Shown here: in pieces, positions 55,331-64,000 of the stretch
How positions within the stretch are numbered: the stretch's first letter is position 1
Layout of the letters: each line of letters opens with the position of its first letter
Program-made: the position numbers and the translations under genes
Assembly: GCA_947095535.1 (NCBI GenBank)
Contig: OX352772.1
Location: forward strand, 106,433,672-106,497,671
Direction: 5' to 3'
Source of the DNA: Poecilobothrus nobilitatus
Taxonomy: Eukaryota > Arthropoda > Insecta > Diptera > Dolichopodidae
Length of the DNA stretch: 64,000 nucleotides
Notes under the pieces: generated by a model
Told to the model about the DNA's origin: nothing
Database searches by the model: none
The model's input: the letters and a program-made list of their open reading frames with translations, nothing else

Positions 55331-56650
55331 TAGCATTAAAATAAAATTATATACATTACTAACAAAAAAAAACTATAATTTAACTAGTAACTTAATAATA
55401 AAACCTAATAACTAAATCCTTATTAACAACATTACCAAAATGACTTTACTCGCAAAATTTTTTTGCATTTTTGCATATTCTGCATTTTTTTTTAAACTAA
55501 GTGTAGATATCATTTACATATTATCAATTGCTTTACACCCATTTGGTTTCAAACATACAAACAATATAAACAGCTGTTTAGAATAAATTTCAAGTTCAAG
55601 ATTAATTTTAAATCTCTTAGGAAGAAATCACAATTATAAATTTAATGTAATATGTCGCAGTGGGTTGCAACCAATCTAATGCCAACTGACCGACTAACTT
55701 TTGTTAGATTGATATTTAAAGTATAACTAAAATCTATTAACCCTCAATTAAAATAATATCAAAAAAAAAATTTTTTAAAAATATAAAAAGAAAAAAATTT
55801 GTCTTTCTTGGCGAAGGACATAATAACAATAAATTAAATATACTTAGTAATGATTATCGGCACACGCTTAAAGGAATACCCATCACAATGAAATTAATTT
55901 TAAATTTAAGAATATGTGTACTTCTATTAAAATTTATCAATTTTATTGGTGTTTACAAAATGAACACAAAAAGAAAAACAAGAAAAAAAAATAATAATAT
56001 AAGAAAACTAATGTTGAAAAAATTATATGATTAACATGATGTAAATAATGTGCTATGATTTAAATTTTGAAAAATATATTATTTGAATTTTATTTTGTTT
56101 TGTTGTTTACAAGCATTATTAAGAATTTATCATGAATTTTATTTTACGTTTATTTGATATGAGAATAAGTTTTAAAATTTTTTTATTTTTAACAAGAAGT
56201 AAGCAACATGTAATGTAAATCATACAAAAAAAAAAAATAAATAAATTAGATTAGATTTTTAGAAAATATATTTCGCATTCTATTTTAAACCTTTGGAAGT
56301 AATAATTATACATTAAATATATATATATTATTCTATATAAAACGATAATACAAATATTGCAATAAAAAAAAAAAAAATAAATTAAACAAAAAAAAATAAT
56401 TACAAAAAACCAAATATTAACTAAAACCTGTTTAAAAACAAAAAAAAAAGACACTTAAATTTAAGACATTTATGTAACCAAAAAGAAAAATCTTTCCAGC
56501 TATTTAGTAATAACGGCAATGTGACTTTTAACGCATTAATATTGAAGAGAACAATGTGACGTATAAGTAATTTTTAATAAATAAAAAATTTAACTTTTGT
56601 GCAAAACAACAATAACAAGGTCTAAAATTATACAGATTCTTCGGAGCAGA
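55331..56650 (+). other. Gypsy 3' region, no env seen
   Basis: A short frame at 55440-55583 (MTLLAKFFCIFAYSAFFFKL) looks like a signal peptide or membrane segment but is not followed by an env-like protein. The rest is A/T-rich. Confidence 0.45.
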
Positions 56651-56654
56651 ATCC

Positions 56655-56668
56655 TAAGGAGGGAGGAA
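56655..56668 (+). promoter_or_regulatory. Polypurine tract
   Basis: AAGGAGGGAGGAA precedes the 3' LTR, as expected for plus-strand priming. Confidence 0.6.
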
Positions 56669-56776
56669 TAATATTCAAAGCATGTTTACTCTCTTCTACT
56701 TGAAAACAGATGGATCTGCAATCGATTAATTAAAATAAAAACAGATGATCTTTTTTTTGATGATCTTTTGATGATG

Positions 56777-57034
56777 GATGTAAATTGGTCAATGATCTTT
56801 CGGTTCATGATTACATAGTCCGGTATATAGTGATAGTCATAGTCAGCCGGCGAACATAGCTAGAAGAGTAATTTAATAAATTTGGAATAGTAACTTAATA
56901 AATTTAATAAATAAATAATAATAAATTCAATTTTTAAATAAAGGAAATAACTTTATTAATTAAGTTAATTTATAATATATAATTTTATTAGATTATAAAC
57001 TAATAATAATAAAACAGTAAAATAATAACTTTAC
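56777..57034 (+). repeat. 3' LTR (part matching the 5' LTR)
   Basis: Contains a roughly 65-bp segment (56951-57015) absent from the 5' LTR. The true start is probably just after the polypurine tract at about 56669, but the 5' LTR shows no counterpart for 56669-56776. Confidence 0.75.
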
Positions 57035-57044
57035 TTACATACCC

Positions 57045-57090
57045 ATTTATTTACATAATAACTTGTATTGTAGTTATTATGTAAATAAAT
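57045..57090. repeat. Perfect 19-bp-arm palindrome
   Basis: ATTTATTTACATAATAACT and its exact inverse are separated by TGTATTGT, 10 bp after the 3' LTR. Strong cruciform or hairpin potential. Confidence 0.9.
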
Positions 57091-57202
57091 ACAATACAAT
57101 ACAATGTGTAAATATATTTACAAATAAGAAAAAAAAATAAAACTTATATGAAACCAACAACAGCAACATGAAATTTGTTATATTAACTTTTTTTTTGTCA
57201 TT

Positions 57203-60200
57203 ATACCCGTGCGATAAGTATCGGGTATAATAAAATTACTCCTCCGTTTGTAACACCTCGAAATAAGCGAGCTAGATATACCTTCAAAGGTATAGATCGG
57301 ATCAGAAAAAAATTCTAAATCGATTGAGCCATGTCCGTCCGTCCGCCGTCAGCACGCTAACTCAAAAACTAAGAAAGCTAGAATCTTGAAATTTACACAA
57401 AATATTCTGGGAGCAAATTGTAGGTTCCTTATTTTTTTGGTTGAGTTCCGAACAAAACTTCGGGTAGCTCCCGAACAACTAACTTTTAGATCTCCACAAT
57501 TTTTTTGAAATAGAGCCATGAAATTTTAACTGCTGATAGATATCGTAAAAATATTAATTTTATTTTTAATAACTTTTTTTTGTAGCCCCAATCGTTACGG
57601 AGGTACAGCTCCCCAAAGGTTCAAAAAAGCTCTATATTTAAATTGTTATAGCACAAGTTGTATAAAGTATATCTTCATTTTGAAAACGCCAAACGATTAC
57701 TGCTTTTATTAGCTTTAAAAGTGTATATACCATAAATATATACTTGTAGCATACGGTGTCTTAATTTACCGTTATGCGAAACTCAAATTTTTCAAAATCC
57801 TTTAACCCTTCTATCTTCTAAACGGTTTCAGTTGGAAACTTGAAATTTTGACAGAAGTTAGACCTTTAAAAATAAGTATGAATCATTTCAGAAATTTTTT
57901 TTGTATCACCCCGGAGCTGTAAGGGGTCAAAAACTGAAAATTTCCTATTTTTAAACACCTGTAACTTGAACACCTGTTAAAATTTTTTTGAAGTAATACA
58001 CAAAAGTTAAAGTTTCAACATTATACTGTTATTTCTGTTAACAACTTCTTTTAATAATATAGGGTTACTTTTTAATTGACGAAAGTGTTACTTGATTTTT
58101 TCAAATTTTCTAACAAATTTTTTTAACGAATTTTTTGCATTTTGTTTTACTCGATAATTTGAAATTGTTGAGGATATAATGCGTAGTACAAAAGAATGTA
58201 AATAAATAAACAACATAACGGTTGCTTGAAGAATTTTTATTTATATAATATTGATGATATACATACATACTTATATAATATGATGTTTATTTACATATCG
58301 TATATGTCACTGATGAATGAATGATAAGAGTATAAATGTGTATTATATAGCGCCGTATTTACATACATATATGTATTTTATTGTACTTATAAGAAACTAG
58401 CAGAGTACCCGGCGTTGCCCGGATATTTGATAGGCTTTATAAAATAAAAATTATTAACTTTTGCTTTTGAGTTAATATAATTTAATTAATATAGTTCACG
58501 TATTACTAGGCATTTTCAGATACTGGTAGTTAATATTCTATTTTTTATTACATTTAGTTAAATTGAATAAACAGAGCGAAGATTTAGAGATAATACGTCT
58601 ACAAAAAATCTTTAAAGGAATCAATAATCTATTGAGTACACAATTACGGCGAAGTGAGTTTTCACAATATATTCGTTAAAACCGAAACATAAAATCGTAT
58701 TTAAATTATAAAAGGCCATAATGTAATCAATTTTTTTTTGTAAGTAATGTCACTTCATGTTTTGGTGAATTATCCTTTAAGCACATTTTGAAAAATTTGA
58801 TATTAGGTTCGCTCTGTCCCTCCGTCTGTTAAAACTTATATACTGTTTAATAAAGAGCAATGAAATATTAACTATGCATAGGTCTCTTAAAAGAGTAATG
58901 TTGTAGAACAACTTTTTTATGTACCCTCACCGTTGGAGATCCTAGAGCACCGACAGCTCTTCAAATTTTGAAAAAACTTCTTTTTAAATGCGTACATTTC
59001 AGGTTCTGTTTAACATATTTTCAATATAAAAAATACATGATTTTTTTTTACCTTTATAAATCAACCAGAATTTTTTTACGTTTAGTTTTTCTAATTATGC
59101 TTCCAAATTGATTGGCTAAAAATATGTGTATAAATTGTATATGGATAAGAATGTAAGGTTTTCTGTTCTTTAAATATGTATGTACTGATTTTTGATTAAA
59201 TGCTGTACAGAAATGTGAATATGTTTTCTAATTTAATTGATTAAGTTTATAGTATTTTTAAATATACGGATATTATACATACTATATGTACATATTTCAA
59301 TGATATTTTATGGGAAACATGTTATACACATGCATCTTATATAGGCAAACCACATGTAAAGACCATATGTAACTAATACATTTCTGAATGATGACATGAT
59401 GATTGTCTAATGTAGAAGATTGTTTCTGTTTTTTAACAACGGCCGAAAATGTTATGTTGTTAAGGCTTAAACACAGTATTCTTAAGATACTTAATAAGGT
59501 TATTTTAATTACTATATTATATATTAGAAAATTGCATTGAAAGGTTTTTATGGAATATTTGAAACAATATAGATAAAAGTAAAGAGTGTTGGAAATATCT
59601 TTTCAATAATAATAACAATACACAAAATTAGGCAAAATATTATTAATAAGTGCTCGTGCGAAAATGGGTTAACAAACGTTAACAAACATTGTGTCACAAG
59701 CTTTATTTAGAACCATAATCCAAATTCTGCCAAATTAGAATGAAATTAGAAACAAAATTTTTTTTTTTGACAATCTATCGTGTCGAAATGTGTTAATGTA
59801 TCACAACAAAATTTATTGAATGAGTTTGTGTGCCAAAGTGCAATACTTGTGCAAATTGGTTAAATCGTTTAAGTACAACGACAAAAAATGAGAATTTCAA
59901 GGCCTGAAGCCTGATGGGTTAATGGATCGTAACCAAATTACCTCAGTGAGCTTCTGTGGTAAACAGCTACACTTTTGTAAATTTTCAATTCAATTGGCAA
60001 AACCGTTTAAGCGCGACAACAAAGAAATTGAAAAACTTCATTGAGTCTTGGTGCCGAAACGGGTTAATGGATCGTAACCAAATCAACTCAGTGAGCTCCT
60101 GTGGTAAAGAGCTACACTTTTGTAAATTTTCAACTCAATTTAAAGTCAATCAACGGTCAAGCCGTTTAAGCAGGACAACAGAAAAATTTAATGAATTTCG

Positions 60201-61007
60201 TTCGGCTCTCCTGCCGAAACGGGTAAACGGAACTTCATAAAAATTTGTCACAGGCTTTTTTTCGGACCATAAAACTACCATACAAAATTAGACAGAATTC
60301 GGAAACAAAAATTTTTTTGGAAGCCCGCCGGGCCGAATACGGGTAACATATTGTATCCAAATTTCTTCGGCAACTCAATCGGTCAATCCGTTTAGACAGA
60401 ACAACGAAAAAGCTTTAAATGGCTCTCGGGCCGCAATGGCTTAATGAACCAACACACCATATAGCCTATAACCCTTTCCGGGGTCGTATGAATGTTCCTG
60501 CAAAATTTGGTTGCAATCGGACTGGTGGTTTTTACCAGGGTTGGGCAGAAAAGGGCAGAAACAAACAAACATAATTTGTGCTTTATATATTAGATTATTC
60601 TATGAATGGAAATATTTTTAAAGAAATATTGCAATGTATGGCGATATACTTATAACAATATAAATATACTATGTGCGTAATAATATTTAAAATTATATTT
60701 ACTATTTTGTACTAAGTAAATTTAATATACATTTACCGCTTAGTATTAAATGGTACTATAGAATATTTGAAAAAGTTTTGGATTGATAATCGTTATGTGG
60801 AAGGTTAGGATCTGCTTTTGAAGAATGTACATATAGTTTGAATATATGTACAACCCATAGTTTTAGAAATTGTAAAATTCACCGAAATTATTTTAAAATA
60901 CTAAAATATTTAAAAAAAAATATTGTAAGAGTGACAGGCTGTGAACATACGAACGGTTCGTACGGGTATCTAAGAGTTGACAAAGGCAACTGCATTCTTT
61001 CTCGTTT
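57203..61007 (+). mobile_element. Mini-me-like GTCC repeat (copy 2), split by a Helitron
   Basis: 57203-58396 aligns with 45330-46506 and 60595-61007 with 46507-46912. Start ATACCCGTGCGA, (GTCC)n at 57329-57345, end TCGTACGGGTAT then a GTTGACAAAGGCAAC hairpin and ATTCTTTCTCGTTT. About 90% identical to copy 1. Confidence 0.85.
58397..60594 (-). mobile_element. Non-autonomous Helitron, 2198 bp
   Basis: On the minus strand it starts TCTAATATATAAAGCACAAA and ends CCGGGTACTCTGCTAG. The 3' end has CTAG preceded by a hairpin (CCGGGC/GCCGGG around AAC) 7 bp upstream. It lies between A and T of the host repeat: the uninterrupted copy reads AAGAAATTATTC at 46491-46502. No target-site duplication, as expected. 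No Rep/helicase gene. A 145-bp tandem repeat (GGGTTAATGGATCGTAACCA at 59916 and 60061) lies inside. Confidence 0.85.
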
Positions 61008-61066
61008 TAAAATTTAACATATATGTAGATACAGTTGTGCTCTGCAGTAAAAGTTAGTTTCGAATA

Positions 61067-61921
61067 AAAAATATTTTTAGAATATGAAAGCACTTTTTTT
61101 ATTTATTATAATTATTGCCTTCGACCGTTGGAAGTTGGTAAATACATATTTGATTGGATTTTTAAGATATTTGCAGTGTTAAATTTTTTAATATACCTAG
61201 ATACCTACCTAGGTACATACGTAAATTATTTAAACATTATATGTATAATATAATAAAATAAATTATATCATATGACGTACATACATACATATATGTAATT
61301 ATTTCTGCAAATTAGTTTACTTCAATTAAAAGATCGAACGAAATTTAACTTAGTTCAGTTAAAAGAACAAATTGTTATTAGCTATACAAATTTTTTTTAT
61401 TAGCCTATTTTGTTTTCAGAAAATATGCTTTTATAAACGATTTGTCTGTTTACAAACAAAATGGGCTCATACATTTCATACTTAGATACTTAAAAAATAT
61501 TCTTTCATTAAAATTAATTTAAATTTTATTTTTTGAATAGAAAAAACAATTTGACATCGTCGCAATATTCTTTAACCATTATAATTTACAGTATTCCATA
61601 GTTGTTTTTCTATTTAGAACGTTAATAATAAATACCATATCTTGTTATAAAATAATACTGAAAATAATAAATACCATAAATACCATCTTGTTATAAAATA
61701 ATACTGATATTTAAATTCTTACCAGTACATTTTTTTTAATTTCATAATTTTATTGAAAAACAAACGAAAAAATAAAAAAAACCATTTATTGACAACAATA
61801 AATAATTAAATTTGATATATTGTATACATAGGTAGGTCCCTAACTATATTAAAAAATTTACGACCGTTGCCTTCCAATTATAATAAATAAAAAAAAGTGC
61901 TTTAATATTCTAAAAATATTG
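61067..61921. mobile_element. Inverted-repeat (fold-back or MITE-like) element
   Basis: AATATTTTTAGAATAT(G/T)AAAGCA and TTTATTTATTATAATT at 61067-61112 are inverted at 61872-61921. The similarity extends inward (AAATTTTTTAATATA, ACCTACCTA) with a 50-bp insertion in the left arm. The interior is A/T-rich and non-coding. Confidence 0.7.
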
Positions 61922-62928
61922 AAAAAATACAAAAACAAAATACTTACATTGTATTTGTACGATGAGATAATTATTTGATGTGATTTTTTTTTTTTTGATG
62001 AAGGTGATTTCAGTTGAGGAGCCTTTTAAAGAATTTTTTGAGAATATGTAAGGTAAAAGTGGGTATAGTGGCGATATGATTTTGTAATAAACTTAATTTT
62101 TTTCAAGTTTTTATTTTTTTTTTATTAATAGATTTAATCTTAATGTAATAAGTTTGGTGTATTGTCATAAATTAATTTCATATTCCCTAACACATTCTGA
62201 CCAGAAAGATATGAGCATACATAGATGCTCACCAAATTTTTAAAAGTTCTTCTGTTATTTTAACGGCTAGAAGAAATTGCCTGTCACCTGGCAAAGCTAA
62301 TTGCCTAATTTTCCGTATTATAACGGCACAGTATGCCAATATTAAAATAATAAATTACATAGCCATTTAATCTGCGCGTTCCTGCAAAGTGAATTGCTGG
62401 TTTATACAGAATAAATAGTATAAAATAATAAACTATTTAGTTTTGTAATATGAATATATCTGATTTTATTTTACAAAAGTAAAGCCTTATATACTATTTG
62501 GATTTTTCCAAATCCAATACAAATTTTTATCAAAGACAATAAATTATAATAATTTATTGCTTTGTTACAAAGAATTTTACAAAAGAAAGCAGTATCTTGA
62601 CCTAGAATTAATTTACAATATAATTACCATATGTACAAATTATCAACCAAAATATTATTTTCGAAAATACATTATTTTTATGCAATCGGATTACTTATTT
62701 AAAATATACTACAAAAATTGTAACCCGATCATCTTTATTTATTTTCATTCAATATTCATACTAAACAAGTGAATGCACTTGATATTGTAAAAAAATACAA
62801 ACAGATGTTAGCAATTGAAAATTATGACCACACAAAATGTTAGGTTATTAGATAATAATTTTATTTTTAAAGTTATTTTGGTGATTGCAGTTTTGGTAAT
62901 TACAGTACAGTCAAGATATATCACATTC
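61922..62928. other. A+T-rich region, perhaps LTR of the minus-strand gypsy
   Basis: No gene. The minus-strand LTR starting at 62929 would run leftwards through here; its end was not found. Confidence 0.35.
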
Positions 62929-62950
62929 TTCCCCCAAAAAAAAAAAAATT
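62929..62950 (-). promoter_or_regulatory. Candidate polypurine tract and LTR start
   Basis: On the minus strand a T run and GGGGGAAGAA are followed by TGTGATATATCTTGACTG: polypurine tract then TG of an LTR. Confidence 0.5.
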
Positions 62951-63174
62951 TAGTTTATATTTCTTAAAATTTAAACTGATTTTTTATAGTTTAATAAAAT
63001 AAGTAGTGTATAATTTATTTTTCTTAAAAATTTTATATTCAATTATATTTTTGTTTAAAAAAATATTTATACTTGTTTTAAAAAGGCTTTTTAAATTTAT
63101 TCATATTTACAGATTTTTATTTTTGTAACAATTTATAATATTTTTAGTTTTTCTAGATTTAATGATATTATTAT

Positions 63175-63640
63175 TATGTAATTCTACTTTTTTATTATCT
63201 ATTAGTATAGTACTATTATTATATATATTTATTTGTACCGTTTTGTTAATAATTAACAATTTTGAATGGTCCTTTAAAAGGATTTTCTAATTTTTTTCTT
63301 ATTCCCTACTTTTATCATCACATAATTATTAATTTTTAAATTTGATTCATTAATATTATTTTGTCTTATTTTCTTTATTTTTAATTAGATAGTCTTTTGC
63401 TTTTTTATTTGCATATTTTAATTTAATATTTAATTCATTTAAATAGTATAATTTAATTTTGTATACTTTGTTATTTTAACTTCATTACATATTTTACAAT
63501 TGTTTATATAATCTTTTATCATTTCATTCATATTTTTCCATACATATTTTTGTTTTAATTTTCTGATGCATTTACTTATGCCACAGTGTCCACCATATAA
63601 TAAATCATGATTCTCTTTAATTAATTTGCGCATTTCATCT
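63175..63640 (-). pseudogene. Gypsy integrase lacking its catalytic core
   Basis: 63633-63450 encodes the HHCC zinc finger (IKENHDLLYGGHCGISKCIR, YVWKNMNEMIKDYI, CKICNE). At about 63450 it jumps to the C-terminal part: LNELNIKLKYANKKAKDYLI, YVMIKVGN, and PFKGPFKIV, the GPY/F motif, by about 63255. The DDE core (about 150 residues) is absent. The 5' side is cut by a GTCC repeat at 63650. Confidence 0.75.
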
Positions 63641-63649
63641 TTATTTTTT

Positions 63650-64000
63650 ATACTCTACACCTAAAGTATAGGGTATATTAACTTTGGTATGGTGTTTGTT
63701 ACCACCAAAAGGAAGCGAGTTAGATATAGACATTTATATATATTCTGAATCAGGATCACCTCATGACTCGATTTAACGATGTCCGTCCGTTCGTTTACAC
63801 GATAACTCAAAAACTAATGAAGCTATCTTGATGAAATTTATATAGTAGATTACTAATTACGAAAGAAAGGCTAAGTTCGAATCTGGACAAAATCCGTCCA
63901 TGGGTTCGGATTCTGGAAGCTTCCGAATGATTCCGGAGCAAACGAGATTATCTCCAAAACCAACAAAGATAGAACCTTTAAATTTTGTACAATGATGTTC
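63650..64000 (+). mobile_element. GTCC-core TIR repeat, start (runs off window)
   Basis: ATACTCTACACCTAAAGTAT, then a hairpin, TATATATTCTGAATCAGGAT, CGATTTAACGATGTCCGTCC and the first 147-bp unit. Same family as 20435 and 28779, with fewer GTCC units. Confidence 0.85.

Larger units (their letters stand above)
49563..57034 (+). mobile_element. Ty3/gypsy (errantivirus-like) retrotransposon, decayed
   Basis: Has a 5' LTR, a tRNA-Ser primer site, gag, pol in the order protease-RT-RNase H-integrase, a polypurine tract and a 3' LTR. pol is shattered by frame shifts. No env was recognised between 55331 and 56650. LTR similarity starts at 49563/56777 and ends at AATAATAACTTTAC. Confidence 0.8.

Noticed and set aside
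55440..55583. Env gene of the gypsy element
   Set aside because: Only a short hydrophobic peptide; no furin-like site, no long ectodomain and no terminal membrane segment.

Overview
This is a very A+T-rich stretch of eukaryotic, almost certainly insect, heterochromatin-like DNA. I found no convincing host gene, tRNA or rRNA; nearly all recognisable content is transposable elements, most of them broken. Several repeats carry a GTCC microsatellite core next to a conserved GATCAGGATCA...GAGTCGAT block, as in the mini-me-type repeats of flies. That, with I-clade LINEs, Polintons and a tRNA-Ser-primed gypsy element, points to a fly (Diptera). The species cannot be named.

Layout. 1-776: PHD-finger ORF1 of a LINE (minus). 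About 1.99-7.9 kb: a two-gene DNA transposon with a Tnp2/CACTA-like transposase and a six-exon DUF4806 gene, flanked by tandem subterminal arrays. 8.15-11 kb: remnant of a Polinton/Maverick (DUF8207 protein, MSLDKFGR protein, integrase). 11.27-15.13 kb: a second Polinton with virion-type genes on the minus strand (polB tail fused to a minor-capsid start, penton-like protein, two small proteins, packaging ATPase start) and the first half of an integrase on the plus strand. Its integrase resumes only at 31.75 kb. The 16.6 kb in between is a nest: a LINE (ORF1, EN/RT), inside its 3' UTR a TIR repeat with a 147-bp tandem array, and an almost perfect 8.3-kb tandem duplication (14136-22446 and 22468-30790) that copied Polinton and nest together. 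A small minus-strand LINE fragment sits at 30.96-31.75 kb.

32.3-37.1 kb: another LINE (PHD-finger ORF1, EN, RT lacking the catalytic box). 37.1-41.4 kb: mini-me-like pieces, a pogo-type transposase start, a third zinc-finger ORF1, a GT microsatellite and a 155-bp tandem array. 42.37-49.35 kb: a nearly full-length I-clade LINE (minus; ORF1, EN, RT, RNase H) interrupted by a 1.6-kb mini-me-like repeat. 49.56-57.03 kb: a decayed Ty3/gypsy element with both LTRs, a tRNA-Ser primer binding site, gag and pol. 57.2-61.0 kb: a second mini-me-like repeat split by a 2.2-kb non-autonomous Helitron whose empty site is visible in the copy at 46.5 kb. 61-64 kb: an inverted-repeat element, a minus-strand gypsy integrase lacking its catalytic core, and the start of another GTCC repeat running off the window.

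The genes do not form a host pathway. They are layers of nested insertions. Several frame breaks fall in A homopolymers, so some 'pseudogenes' may be assembly errors; this matters most for the transposase/DUF4806 pair.
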